In this document: in pieces, positions 40,646 through 53,499 of the stretch
How positions within the stretch are numbered: position 1 is the first letter of the stretch
How the letters are laid out: every line of letters starts with the position of its first letter
Assembly: GCF_024166365.1 (NCBI RefSeq)
Contig: NC_064834.1
Location: forward strand, 72,742,001 to 72,806,000
Length of the DNA stretch: 64,000 nucleotides
Direction of reading: 5' to 3'
From: Elephas maximus indicus
Lineage: Eukaryota; Chordata; Mammalia; Proboscidea; Elephantidae
Translations under genes and position numbers: made by a program
The notes under the pieces: model-generated
The model's database searches: none
What the model was told of the DNA's origin: nothing
The model's input: only the letters and a program-made list of their open reading frames with translations

Positions 40646-42167
40646 TTTGCTTAATTAAAAAAATGTGTGCTTGGTTATTGGTTAGACTGGCGACATGGTG
40701 GAAGTCAAGCTGGATGGAGAAGGCATTTGGGGCCAGGTGGACCCTTGAGATACACGCATACAAACTCCCCATCAAGTGTTAGAGGCTTCTTACAAACCTG
40801 TTATTAGTAACCCATGTTTCCTGTCTGCTGGTGAACACTGTGTACCAGAGCCTAGCGCGGTGCCTGGTACCCGGTTAAAGCTGAAGTACTTCCTGAATGA
40901 GGGAGGACAGGGCATCAATACATGATGTGTGAACTTTACACTTCGGAGAAAAGCATATCTCTGTTTACTTGAAATCATTCTTTTGAAATTCTGGAATGTT
41001 TTCTCTGCAAAGAAACCTCAGATGATTTTAGATGTCTTCTTTTGCACCTTAAGTCTATCCCATTGTGAGATCCTGCTGTGTTCCCACTTGCATCTTCATC
41101 CTGTGCTCTGAAACACAGCCAGGATTGATCGATCCAGTGTCGCCTCTCATCTAGACCATTTCGTGTTGGGGATCCACTGGTACCCCTTTATTTCTGCCAT
41201 TGCTTAGGACTGGCGTCAAAGTGGACTTCATGATCTGTTGCCCTTTTTTTTTGTTTTACAAAAGCTGAGTGACATCTTAAAGATCAGCCAGTCCAAGCCC
41301 TTGTAGTCAGTCCTAGCGAAAAGAAATTGAGACCCCGGTAAGGAAGGGGCCTTCAATAGGACCATGGGGCAAGTTAACAGCAAAGCTGGGCCATTGGTTT
41401 CTCACTGTACTGGAGATGGAGATCGTTATCCTGGCCTTGGGTAGTGTAACCCAGCCGCATTAACCAGATAGCATCCCAATCTCCATCAGGAGGTCTTCCC
41501 TTCCCATCCCAGACATGCCCACTTAGGGTCCTGCTCTTCTCTCCCAGTTCACTCTCATTAGTCTGCTTGTTCTCTGAAATGCTTTCTTCATTCAGAAGAC
41601 TTCTGGAAGTCCCCCCAATGAAACGCAGCTTAACTGCTAAGTATGTATGTGTTTCTAATTTAGCACTCTCACACTAATACATTTGTCCTAGAATACCTCG
41701 AGGTTTTAGGTCAGGGTGTTTCACTTACTAGGTTTTCTATGGTTTCTATCACACCATGAATATTTTCGGTGTGACACTGCGTACTGTAGTGTGTTCAACA
41801 TTTTCAAAAAGGGAAATGCTTAATGTTAGTACTCTTTGGTGAGGGAGTTAATTATTACCCAGATCTATCCAGGTTGAGCAAATGAGATTTTAATTTCTTA
41901 TCAGGTGCTGCCTATCAACTTGTCAAAAAGATCCTAGGATTTTCTTATCAAACATAGCATTGCATATATGACCTATGTTTCCTTACTCACACCAGCTATG
42001 AGTAACAGTTTCTATCACATTAGGCCAGGAACCTCCCTGGCTGGAACTGACCCACAATCCAGCCTCCCAGTCTTCTCTTTCCCATTGGGTCTTGGACGCC
42101 TTGTTATTATCATCGTGTTTGTCTACACTGTGATGGACTTGTTCTTCTCATGTTCGTCTACATACCG

Positions 42168-42300
42168 AAAAAACCTGTTGCTGTCGGGTTGATTCCAACT
42201 CCTAGCGACTCTATAGGACAGAATAGAATTGCCCCGTAGCGTTTCCAGGGAGCGCCTGGTAGATTCAAACCGCGACCATTTGGTTAGCAGCTGAGTTCTT
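42168..42300 (-). mobile_element. AfroSINE
   Basis: An antisense copy (cctgttgctgtcgggttgattcc ... ttggttagcagctgagttc), truncated at the head. Confidence 0.8.
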
Positions 42301-42471
42301 GACCAGTATCTTATGGATATGCAGTCATAATTTAAAGCTTGTTAGTGGGTGTATTTTGATCCATTTTTTAAAAGTGCTACTTAAAAAAGGCTAATTTGAC
42401 TTAAAACTAGACTAATATAGTCAAAGCAAAAATACTGCCTTTTGCATTAAATTTCTGCCTTCATTCCTCTC

Positions 42472-42489
42472 GTGTGTGTGTGTGTGTGT
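42472..42489. repeat. (GT)9 microsatellite
   Basis: Nine GT units, followed by a short acatacatata run. Confidence 0.9.
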
Positions 42490-43120
42490 ACATACATATA
42501 TTAGACTAGGTTAAACTAAGAGTACTGGGGCCTGTAGTCAGCCGTCCCTGCCGTCCCTGACTGTAGGCAGATTTTTTTTAATGTTTTAGGACTTCACTAT
42601 GCACATGCTGTAAAATGAAGAAATTGGGTAAAGGATGCCTCTAAAATGTTACGGTCGTCTTGGTAGTTTTTATTGTGAGCTGATACAACTTCTACCCCTG
42701 GAAGTATTTTAAACTTTTTTGTTAAAGTAAGAAACTCAAAATGAGAACGTTGTAAACTTTGTCGCCCTAACGAGCAGAGAGACCCCTCACCTTGCCCTCT
42801 ACTTCCCGATGCGGGTTGGGGGTTAAGTGACACTAGTTCCTTTATCAGAAACTTACCAGTTGGCAGGGCAGGAAATAACTGAATAGAAAATACGATGCAT
42901 GACTGATCAGTATCAGACTTGGTGAGACTCTCCCTTGCCTTTGGGAGGGTTTAAAAGTCCATACAAGACATGATAAAAAGTGCATTTCGACGATTTTTTA
43001 ATTTCAGCGTATCTTCCATTGTTTGTTTTTTAAATGATTGAAAAGTTTTTTTCAAACCTGAAGTAAGATACTTAGTAAAAGCATTGCTGAATTGAGGTTA
43101 GCGTTTGCAGTTTTCTTATT

Positions 43121-43220
43121 GCATGTCCACTTTAGCATACTTTGGTACTGGCAGTTTGATATATTTCAAAGCAGCAGAGTGTTAGCTCTATTTTGGGACT
43201 TTTTATAGAACTACCTTTAT
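43121..43220 (+). repeat. Second duplicated block, copy 2
   Basis: Counterpart of 39850-39955, cut off on the right by the RTE fragment starting near 43222. Confidence 0.75.
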
Positions 43221-43221
43221 A

Positions 43222-44372
43222 TTCGATAGCCAGAAATTTAAGCCAAATTCAGAAGAGGGCATGGATCAAGGGATATCATTGCTGGTGTCAGATGGATCCT
43301 GGCTAAAAGCAGAGAATACCAGAAAGATGTTTACCTGTGTGTTATCGATTATGCAAAAGCATTTGATTGTGTTGATCGTAGCAAATTATGGATAACATTG
43401 CAAAGAATGGGAGTTCCAGAATACTTAATTGTGCTCATGTGTAGCCTGTACTTAGGCCAAGAGGCAGTCGTTTGAACAGAACAAAGGCGTAACTGTGTGG
43501 TTTAAAATCAGGAAAGGTGTGTGTCAGGGTTGTATCCTTACACCATACTTACTCTGTATGCTGAGCAGATGGTCCAAGAAGCTGGACTGTGTGATGAAGA
43601 ACACAGAATCAGGACTGGAGGAAGACTCATTAACAACCTGCAATGTGCAGATGACACAGCCTTGCTTGCTGAAAGTGAAGAGGACTGGGAGTACTTACTG
43701 ATGAAGATCAAAGACTTCAGTATGGATCGCACCTCAACATAAAACAAAAATCCTCACAACTGAGCCAATAACAACATCACGATAAATGGAGAAAATATTG
43801 AAGGTTGTCAAGGATTTCAGTGTACATGGATCCACAACACGCACAGAAGCAGCAATCAAGAAATCAAAATATGCATTGCGTTGGGCACATTTGCTGCAAA
43901 AGATCCCATTAAAGTGTTGAAAAGCAAAGATGTCCCTTTTAAGTACCAGGGTGCCCTGGGCCCAAGCTGTGATATTTTTAGCCGCCTCATATACATGCAA
44001 AAACTGAACAACGAATAAGGAAAACTGAAGAAGAATTGATGTCTTTGAGTTATGGCGTTGGTGAAGAATACTGACTATACCGTGGACTGCCAGAGTGCTC
44101 CTTGGAAACAAGGGTGGCCAACAGTTTGTCTCGTCTGCTTTGGACATGTTGTCAGGAAGGACCAGTCCCTGGAGAACAACATCAGCTTGGTAAAGTAGAG
44201 GGTAAGTGAAAAAGAGGAAGAAGACTCACGACGAGGTGGATTGACACAGTGGCTGCACGATGTCAACCATGGTCATCGTGAGGATGGCACGGGATGGGGC
44301 CGTGTTTCGTCCTGTTGTACAGGGCCGATCTGAGTTGGAGCCAACTCAGGGACACCTAACAACAACAAAAAC
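43222..44372 (+). mobile_element. RTE/BovB-type LINE, 5'-truncated
   Basis: It starts in the reverse-transcriptase region (KAFDCV-like text at about 43355) and ends in cacctaacaacaacaaaaac. The YADD site is changed to CADD (43644-43655) and stops break the frame. Confidence 0.88.
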
Positions 44373-44446
44373 AAAATTTACAGTTTTGTTGAATACATCT
44401 TGATATTCCACTTTTATGGCTTTGAAAGGAGTAGTGCCTTACTATG

Positions 44447-44618
44447 GGAACCTTGGTGGCGCAGTGGGTAAGTGCTGTGGCTGCTCACAAAAAGGGCAGC
44501 AGTTTGAATCTACCAGACTCTCCTTGGGAACTGGGGGGCAGCTCTGCTCTGTCCTTGGAGGGTTGCAGTGAGTCTGAGTTGACTCCACGGCCGTGGTTTT
44601 GGTTTTGGTTTATGGTAT
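44447..44618 (+). mobile_element. AfroSINE
   Basis: A sense copy (gggaaccttggtggcgcagtg ... gagtctgagttgactcc, ggttttggttttgg tail). Confidence 0.85.
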
Positions 44619-44779
44619 TTTCATGTGGTAATAGCGCCACCTTCTGGATATCTGTCATTGCTGAATTTAAAATAATTTGGAGTCTATTTCACTTCTCATA
44701 AAAAATTAGAGAAGATAAGCAATTGTCTAGGATCGTTTCAAAATTAATAGCAGACTTAAGTCAGTATTTACAAATGGCT

Positions 44780-44995
44780 TTTAAGGTTTTTATTTGAAGA
44801 CAATTGTGGGTTCACGTGTGTTTGTAGGAAATGATACAGAGAGATCTTTTGTGCCCTTTAGCCAGTTTCCCCCAATGGAAACGTCTTGGAAAAGTCAACT
44901 ACAGTATCACAACCAAGATATCGACGTTTATACAGTCAAGATACGAACATTCCATCATCACAAGGCTCCCTCGTTGGTTGTCCTTTTATAGTCAC
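44780..44995. repeat. Old LINE-like fragment
   Basis: The text gccagtttcccccaatggaaacgtc...caaccaagatatcgacg resembles a common old L1-associated sequence. Family and strand are uncertain. Confidence 0.3.
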
Positions 44996-44996
44996 A

Positions 44997-45115
44997 TCCG
45001 CTTTCTATTTTACAGGTATAGACAGAGACCTTGTCACTTGCCTAAAGTCACATTAGGTTTAAAACCTGGTCTTTCTAATACCAGCGTTTGGACTCAACCG
45101 CTAAAGTGTTACTGC
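44997..45115 (-). repeat. MIR SINE fragment
   Basis: Antisense MIR pattern: ctattttacaggtatagacagagac...cacttgcctaaagtcacat. Confidence 0.5.
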
Positions 45116-46102
45116 TTCAGTAGAATTCTTGAAAACTGTTCTTTGCTTATATTTAGTTATACCCAACTAAATGAGTTGAATTTTCACTCAATCTATTTTC
45201 AGTGTCTTCCAGATCTACAGTATTTCAAATAACAGATTACATGGACATTTACATTTCACATTTGAGAACAAATAATAGATAACTGTCCTGACATTTGACA
45301 TTACATAAATAAATAAGGTTACCAGACTAAGGATTGCAAAATACATAAAATAGCCAAGTTCTTACAGTGAAAATAGCTGTAGAGACTGGTTATAAAGAAA
45401 ATCATGTGGAGTAGGCTAGAGTGAGGTGTTTTTCATGTTGGAGGAAGCTTTTGACCTTATGGAGTCTGGGTCCAATCACTCGCCTTGGTGTACATACGTG
45501 CAGTGCACAGGAAGCTTACGGAAGACCATGAAAACATGTTCTTAGCCCACAAGGAATTTGCCCAAAGCAATATAAGATGCCATGTGATATACTCTAACAT
45601 GGAACACTACGGTGGCATAGAGAACGCCATCAGGGACAGGGGGTCAGCAGGCCATGGAGAGGGCAAGAGAAGCACAGCAGTGGAAGGGACCTTTAAAAGG
45701 TCCTAGAAGAGAAAAAGGTACCTCTGAGTAAAAACTATGCGATGATAAGTTTGTAAATGTTGATTTGGAATTTTAAGGGCCTGTCCAAATTGATATATAA
45801 AATTTAAGTTGTTTTCTTAATGGTTCATTGCCTCTTTGTTTCTTCCAAACTATGATACTTGTAGCAAGCACCCTTTGAGGAGGTACAGGGAAGGTGCTGG
45901 GAACTTTCCATGATTCAGGAACTTACCACATCAAAGCCTAACTTTTTTCTGCCTGGCTTTGGTACCTTCATAATACAAACTCAACCTATTCCCTGTGGAA
46001 CCTTATTTACTACTAATTCCAAATAGGGGCCCCGATGACATTTGTATTTTGATGACTCATATATGTCATCAGTTCATATTACCACTCCTGTTATCCTTCC
46101 CA

Positions 46103-46256
46103 GAAACCCTGGTGGTGTAATGGTTAAGAGCTATGGCTGCTAACCAAAAGGTCGGCAGTTCGAATCCACCAGGCACTCCTTGCCAACTCTATAGGGCAGT
46201 TCTACCCTGTCCTATAGGGTCGCTATGAGTTGGAATCCACTCGACAGCAGTGGGTT
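46103..46256 (+). mobile_element. AfroSINE
   Basis: A well-preserved sense copy. The tRNA-derived B box agttcgaatcc is intact near 46157-46170, and A-box-like tggtgtaatggttaag precedes it. It is flanked by copies of ttatcctt. Confidence 0.92.
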
Positions 46257-46262
46257 TGGTTA

Positions 46263-47390
46263 TCCTTACCATTTTTGTCTGTATATTTTGAAGGTGAAAG
46301 ATTTTGTGATGGATTAGATATGGCAAGCGCAAGAAAGATGTTAAGTAAAGGTAATGGCAAGTTTTTTGGTCTGAACAACTAGAAGAATTGTCATTAGGTG
46401 CCATCGAGTCGTTTCTGACTTACAGCAACCCTGTGTACGACAGAATGAAACACTGCCTGGTCCTGCACTGTCCTTAGAATTGTTACGTGTGAGCCCGTTG
46501 TTGCAGCCACTGTGTCAATCCAACTCGTTGAGGGTCTTCCTCATTTTCACTGACCATCTACCAAGCATGATGTCCTTCTCCAGGGACTGATTGCTCCTGA
46601 TTACATGTTCAAAGTATGTGATACGTAGTCTCACCATCCTTGCTTCTAAAGAGCATTCTGGCTGTATTTCTTCGGAGACAGATTTGTTCATTCTTTTGGC
46701 AGCATGTGGTGTATTCAGCCACTGTGTCAACATCTGAAAGGATAGAGGCCATCAACGGAGAAGGTAAAGACTGCATGCGGAGCAGGTTTTGAGGGAAAAG
46801 ATGAGGATTGCAGTACTGAATGTGTTAGGTTCGAGATGTCTATCAGACATCCAAGTAAAATGTCAGGCAGTTGGATATGCAGTTTTGGAAATGAGAGAAA
46901 TCTTTATTGGAGATAGAAATCTGGGAGTCTTCAACATAGAAATGGTAATGAAAGCCATGAGCTAGGTGAGACCACCATTAGAGAGAGGGAAGATGAAAAG
47001 AGGACCAAGGAATGAGCTGTAGGGCACTCCATCTTCAAGAGCTCTGAAAGAGGAGGAACTGGCAGAGAAGACAATGGAGAATGAGAAGACGTGGCTACCA
47101 AAGTAAAAGGAATATTGAGAGTGCCATGCCTTGAAAGCTAGGTGAAGAAAATGAATCAAGGAGGAGGGGGTGATCAGCTGTGTCAAATGCTGCAAGTAGA
47201 TCAAGTAAGAAGCCTACTGAGAACCATTGGGTTTAGCAACAGGAAGACCACTGGCGATCTTGACAGGAACAGTTTTGGTGGAGAGGTGAGGACAAATACA
47301 ACTATTTTGAGGGATTTTACTTCAAGAAGAGCAGAGAAATGGGGAGGGGGGTTACTGGTAGCAGAAGTGGAGTTGGGTTTTTTTTTTTAA
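46263..47390 (+). repeat. Ancient interspersed repeat, split by an RTE fragment
   Basis: A purine-rich, colinear pattern (ttggtctgaacaactagaagaat; cagttggatatgcag; atctgggagtcttcaacatag; gatcagctgtgtcaaatgctgc) matches a mammal-wide old repeat that I cannot name with certainty. It resumes after the RTE at 46394-46720. Confidence 0.4.
46394..46720 (-). mobile_element. RTE/BovB-type LINE 3' fragment
   Basis: The antisense RTE tail starts with taggtgccatcgagtc and runs to about the cagcatgtggtgtattca part. 5'-truncated. Confidence 0.85.
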
Positions 47391-47779
47391 TGGAAGAAAT
47401 AGCAACATGCTCATTTATTTATGGAATGACTCAGTAGCAAAAGAAGGATTGATGATGTAGGAGATGGGGAGACTTACTGGAATCACGTCTTTGAGTAGGT
47501 GATGAGGTGGAATCTGCTGATCAAGAAGAGAGCTTGGCTTACGGGAACACTGATGTTCACCGGTGGTAGGAAGGCTCGTAATGGGTGTAGCTGCTGATTA
47601 ACAGGGTAGATGTGGAGGGAGTAAATCTGAAAATCTGATTATCTTAATCTCAGTGGATTAGGAAACAATCCTCAACTGTGAGTGAGGGTGGGAAGGAGGT
47701 GTTAAAGGTTTGAGGAGGCAGTAGAAGTATGAAATTGTGTAGGGAATGGAGAAGGAAAGGGCTGAGTGTGGTGCGGTAC

Positions 47780-48380
47780 AGTGAATTAGTATGGCCCTTC
47801 TAGCCACAGTCTTTGTAACTCCCACCAAATGACTGAGTGGGACTATGCAAATGAGGTGCTTGTGGCTCACCAAGGAGATTGGATAGTTCGCTGATGATGT
47901 AAATAAGGTGTATGGCACCCGTGTGGGTATGGGACCAGGCAAATTAGGTGTATGGAACCCTAACGAGGGGATTGGTCAGTTTTGCGACCGCTAGACGTAA
48001 AGGGAGACACCAGGAGAGGGAGATGTTGTAACATGGAAGACAGCAGGAGATGGCGGTGCAGCAGTAGCAAGAGTGATAGCAGCGCATGATGGCAGGAACT
48101 GGGGGATCGGGGTGAATCTGCCGTGATGGGACTTGCAAACCCACGAAGCTAAGAGTTGTAACACTTGTACGTACGAGAAGGCCCCAGCAGGGCCAGTGGC
48201 AGAGGGTGAGAAGACGCTTTCCTGATCAAAGAACTATACCCTCAGCATTCCTGAACCTAAATTGTAGCCTGTTACTTCCCTAGTAAACCCCACAGGTCAG
48301 TGTGGTCTGTGAGTTCTGTGTGGCTTACTGCAACAAATTACTGAACCCAGCAGAGGAGGAGAGAGTGCCGTGGGAGGGAT
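47780..48380 (+). mobile_element. Possible solo LTR
   Basis: The stretch has LTR-like layout: a poly(A)-signal-like agtaaacccc, then gtgagttctgtgtggcttactgc near its end, preceded by a G-rich region with internal repeats of aggtgtatgg. No gag, pol or env sequence adjoins it. The assignment is tentative. Confidence 0.3.
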
Positions 48381-48699
48381 AGTTGGTGTCAGAATTGGTA
48401 AAAAGTTTAGAGAGAGGAAGTATATCTGACTTCGTCGTCCTAGGAATCAGCCTTGGGCTGTTGATGCTGATCTTGATTCTCCTACCCCCTTGTGAAGTTA
48501 GAGAAGGTTAGCCGCCTCCCCTGCCATGCAGTTTTTACAATGGAAAATGCAGGATATTGTTGGGCAGCACTGAGGGCCCACTTGAGCTCTGTGGTCATAT
48601 ATTGCATTGTTAGGTAACAGTGGTCATCCTGGCTGCTTTTGTCATGCTCCTGAATTCAGCTGAAAAGCGTCTAGTGGTTCTCCATTAAGTATTACACTG

Positions 48700-49380
48700 G
48701 GTTTTTGGCTGAGATAGAAATATTTTATCAGGTTAAAGGATCTATTCCTACTTTATTGAGTTTTTGTTTTTAATAAAGAACAGAGTCTGAATTTTGCCAG
48801 ATATCTTCAGTATCTGTAGAAATAACCTTTTTTTTCTCCTTAGATCAATTAATCTGGTTAATAGTATTAATCTATTTCCTAATATTTAACTATCCTTACA
48901 TTTCTGGGATAAACCCTATTTGGTATGCTTGTATTATTTTTAGTATGCTGCTTGATTCTTTTTACTAGTAATTTTTTTAATGATTTTTACATAGACACTG
49001 GTGATATTAGTCTGTATTTTTCTTTGTATAGATATAGTTTTTGTAGGTTTTGTTATCAGTGTTATACTCACTTCATAGAAAAAGCTTGGAATGTTTCTCC
49101 TTTTAAACTGTTCTGGGAGAGCTTGAAAAGAATTGGAATTATCTACTCTTTAAAGAGTTGGTGGGCTTTACCTATAAGACAAATCCTCAGGACTTGGTGC
49201 TCTTTTGAGGGGATGCCTCTGATAATTTTCTCATTTCCTCTGTGAAATGGTATGCTTAGATTTTCTATCTTTTCTGGGGTCAGTTTTAATCAGTTATATT
49301 CCTAGAAAATTATACATTTTTATCCAAGTTTTCAAACGTATTTTCGTGTAGCTGAGCAAAATATACAGACCCTATTTAAA
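48700..49380 (-). repeat. Old L1 ORF2 fragment
   Basis: Antisense text of the L1 reverse-transcriptase region (ggataaaccctatttggta...cttggaatgtttctcctttt) with no open frame. Confidence 0.6.
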
Positions 49381-49392
49381 GAGAAGTGTTCT

Positions 49393-49590
49393 TGGGAGGT
49401 GCACAGATAACGTGCTTGGCTGCTAACCAAAGGGTTGGAAGTTCAAATCCACCAGGCACTTCAGGTGACAGGCCTGGCAATCTACTTCCGAAAAATCAGC
49501 TGCCGAAAACCCCATGGAGCACATTTCTACTCTGCCATACATGAGGTCACCATGAGTCAGAGCTGACTCATGGCAATTCTTTTCTTTTTA
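49393..49590 (+). mobile_element. AfroSINE
   Basis: A diverged sense copy (cttggctgctaaccaaaggg ... catgagtcagagctgactcatgg). Confidence 0.8.
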
Positions 49591-49989
49591 AGAGAAACAC
49601 ATTCTTGCAGACCCCACTTTCTCTTCAACTCAAAATATATGAGCTACTGTGAAGACTATTTATACGGCAGGATGTAATAGCTGATTTTTACTTGGCATCA
49701 ATGCGATTACAAACACAAACGTGGCCACCAGAAGAGTGGTAGTATTCAGGTATAAGGAGACCATCTAATAACCAATTTTATAATAATCTTATGAGTCTTT
49801 AAAAATTCAAATGTAAAATGTAGACTTCCTCATGAAGAACCCATGATTCCTGGAGACCATGGCTAAGTTCCCTGTTTGAGAAATAGTTTGAAAAAATGGA
49901 TTTCGAGTGTCTCAGCTTATCTCCAAGACTCTCCCATCTCCAGCCTTCTCACACTGTTCTTATATGTATGCACTCCAGTTAAGCTAAAC

Positions 49990-50220
49990 CATTCTTTGTT
50001 TCCTGATTTTCCCACCTACCTGCCATTATTCCTGCTGTTCCTTCTGCCTGGAATTCCACTTCCCTAATAATCTTTGCCTGTTAGTTCCACCCATCCTTCA
50101 ATTCTCATCAACATGCAACTTTCTCCTTGAGGTGTTGGAATCACTTTCTCATCTTTGCCACAGCACAAGTCGTGATGACCCCAAAATACCCTATTCCCTT
50201 CTCTCTTCCAATGCCAGAAC
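49990..50220 (+). repeat. L2 LINE fragment
   Basis: L2 text: tgttccttctgcctggaattcc, tccttcaattctcatcaacatg, ccttgaggtgttgg. Confidence 0.5.
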
Positions 50221-50604
50221 TCAGTTTAGTAAATGGGAACTTGAATCATTTAACCTTTTGTCCTTAAACTCTGGGCTGATTAAATTGCTTTTCTTTCAAC
50301 TGCAGTCCCTTTTAAAAGCCAATGACTTTAAAATTTGGAAGAGATTAGAGAATGGAAACAGCCCAAATTTAGCTTTTTGTTGATTAGATTGGCTTAAAAG
50401 AGAGGTAAATAAGATCTGAAGCAAAATTCAAACAGATCCTGGAGGTAATGGCCCCTCTAACAGTGCTACACGAAGGAACGGATCAGCAGGTGTTCACAGC
50501 TGTTGAAGAGTCCGGAGTCACTTTCATACTCATGAACATTCAGTTTTACAGTTAATTTCAGGGAGTTCACTTGGCTCCTGTAAACCGCAGTGACAAAATT
50601 AGGC

Positions 50605-50830
50605 CCTAGTCCCCTAAGGCAGTGGCCAGCAACAATCCTGGGGATTGGCTAAAAAAAAAAAATAAACCTGTAGCCCTGGAGTAGGTTCGGACTCAAATGC
50701 AAATTATCGGGCCCCACCCCAGTCGTACTGAACCGGAATCTCTGAGGGTGGGCCAGCAAGCTGTATTTTAATAAGCCCTCTGGGTGGCCAGCTAGTGCCC
50801 ATTAAAATTTGAGATCCTCTGCCCTAAATT
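50605..50830 (+). mobile_element. MER5-type hAT DNA transposon fragment
   Basis: Typical text: atgcaaattatcgggcccc, ccggaatctctgagggtggg, ttttaataagccctctgg, aaatttgagatcctctg. Non-autonomous, with no transposase. Confidence 0.65.
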
Positions 50831-51078
50831 TTTTGGGGGGACACGCTAAGGCCTCCGTTGCATTTAATGACTTCTTTCCTATTGGGTTTTTTTTTTCCCT
50901 ATGCGCCTAGTTATATTCCATTCTTGGGAGAACTGAGAAGAGTCCCTCAATATCAGTGTGTTCTGTGGTTCAGATGAGGAACTCAGTGAGAAAGGCCACA
51001 TGCGAAAATCTGCTCTGACTCTGATTAAACTCGAGGCTGGAATAAAAAAATTTATCTGATAGTCATCTATGTGTATGT

Positions 51079-51273
51079 GTTGTTAGGTGCAGTCAATTTT
51101 GACTCAGCAACATTATGTGGCAGGGTGGAACTGCCCCAAAGTGTTTTCTTAGCTGTAATCTTGATGGAAACCCATCGGCAAGTCTCTCCCTAGAAGTCAA
51201 TGGGTGGGTTCGAACTGCCAACCTTTTGGTTAGCAGAGGAGTGCTTAACCATCTGCACCACCAGGGATCCTCA
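51079..51273 (-). mobile_element. AfroSINE with RTE-like tail
   Basis: An antisense copy that begins gttgttaggtgcagtc, the RTE-type end, and finishes at the head ctgcaccaccagggatcc. Confidence 0.85.
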
Positions 51274-51394
51274 GTCGACAGAGTTTTATCAGGAATCTAG
51301 GAAAGGCGCTTACTGCACATAAACCAAGAACTCTGAGCTTTCTGGCCGTGGGCCAAAGACGTTTTTATAGATCTTTTGTGACAGCTGGGTGACT

Positions 51395-51520
51395 TTACGC
51401 ATATATAGGCCTTAGTCTGGACTCCTTTCTATTCCACTGATATTTTGGTTTATCCATGTGCCAGTACCAAATGGTCTTGATTATTTTCAAATTATGCGAT
51501 ATCCAAACACCATTCGAACA
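51395..51520 (-). repeat. L1 ORF2 C-terminal fragment
   Basis: On the minus strand it reads KTIWYWHMDKPKYQWNRKES, the usual L1 ORF2 C-terminal motif. Confidence 0.65.
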
Positions 51521-53499
51521 GATATACTGGGAGTTGCCAGCAATCCACAGAGAGGTCTCAAGGCCATTATCTTGTGCGAGGAAACAGAAGCAGCACTGGC
51601 CACTAGGTGTGGGCAGATGCGAATGGGAAAACAAAGGGGGAGAATAACCCATGTCCACACACCAAGAGAGCTTTTTTAAAATATGTATAGATGTACTAGG
51701 GGATTAAAACACATGGGAAAACATAGTTTATTCTCATTTTTTAATGTCAGGAAATAGGTTTGGAACAAGTTTGTTTATAATTGTTAGTGCTAAGCACTTG
51801 GTAGATGCTCAAAGATTTGCCTGAATCACAGGCCTCAGGGATGGAACTTAAAAGCCAAGGGGGCAGACGCTGAGCTCAGGGCTTGGGCAGGTTGAGGTCC
51901 CCAAGTGACAAGGAGTGACCACAGGTAGGAACAAGGCCGATGGTGGGAGGGCCGTCAGCAAGGGAAGCTCTGCTTCAAGAACATGCCCACGTGGGGATTT
52001 TGGCAAGTCCACAGATGGAGAAAACCTTTAGCTTTCTTACCTTCTCTTCCTTCCATTTCCCTGCCACCCCAGTATTAATGCTAGTACAAAAAAAAAAAAA
52101 AAAATTAAAAGAAGCAGAAAATGTGACCCATAACTCTTCCACACGAATTAATCACTCGGGCTTCCTTCCTTCCAGGTTTGAGTCTTAGTATTATTTTCTT
52201 AAACAATCAGGAGCAAACAGCATGCGGTTTTATATCCTGCTTTTCTTGCATATGTGTAAGCATTGCCCTGGGCTGTTATTTCATTTCCTTTCTACTCCCA
52301 AACCAGGGACGTTCTGCCATGAGTGAGGATTTCCTGAATTTCCTTTGAATGATCACAAGAGTTGGGCTTGGTCTTCGTGATTTTTAGAGCGTCAGGTTAT
52401 TTCTTCCTTCCAAGGTTGGTGCAAACGCCAGAGACTAGCCTTCAGGCTGGTTTCCGAAAGTGGGGATTTATTCTTTTATAAAGGGATAGAGTTAAATGAA
52501 TGCCAGGCCTGGGCTGGCCATGAATTGGAGTCCAGTGCAGGGAGGGACACACACTCAAATCTCTACAATAGACAGTGACAAGGGCTGTGGCAGAAGGATG
52601 GAGACAGGGCTGTGACGCTGGCCTAGCGGAAAAGTACCTTGGCCGTGATTCATCGGGGATAATGTACTGCTGGTGTCACACCATGGCCAGTGGTCCAAGA
52701 GGGCTGACTGCTGAAGGTCACATCTAAAAGGGAACCCAGTTTAAGGGGAGTAAATGAAAATGGAGACCAGAATATACGACATAAGTGTTATACCTGGTTT
52801 CTGCTGGAAGCATCTGTCTCTTTGACCAGCATGAAACTTGTCCCTACTCTGTGGCTGGCACCCTCTAGGCGTGGTGGCCAAGTCAGGCTTCACTTCCAAG
52901 CAGCTCCCAGCCTGCTGGGGGAGGACAATCTGGTGACCCCTTTGGACACAACTTGACTGGTTAAGTAAGGATTGTGAACTAGACAAATAAGTTTGCCAGT
53001 GCCACAGAATTTTAACCCTACAGAGACATCACCCTGGTGTGCAGCTGTCACCAACAGCACTACAAGGGCCAAAGTGCGCAAACCCCACATATCACTAACC
53101 ACGTGGCAAGGATCAGCGTAAATCCAATTCACTTGGAAGTGCACCCAGGCTACACTTTCGCACACCTCCACTCCTCATTGCCAGCAACTTCTATGGCACT
53201 TTCTCTCACACCCTAACCACCCAGAGTTAGGTCAAAGCATGCTGGCCACCCAGGGCCAGGTCACCAGGCACCAGCCATTGGCTCAGGAGTCTGCACAACT
53301 CTCTGCACTTTAGACCAGTCAGACCCTCTTCACTCTCTAGTCCACGGAGGAAGGTCACTTGTTAGAAGGACTCTGTCACTCACCTGCTGCCTGTGCAGCC
53401 TTTCTCTATAAAGCTGGTTGCTCCTGAGTTAGGACCCTGTCCTTACAGTGCCTGCACAACCCTCCTCTAAATTAGCCACCTTAAGCCAAGTCGGAATCC

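Noticed and set aside
46103-46256. tRNA gene-like A and B boxes
   Set aside because: These are the promoter boxes of the tRNA-derived SINE; the cloverleaf is not maintained and many copies exist.
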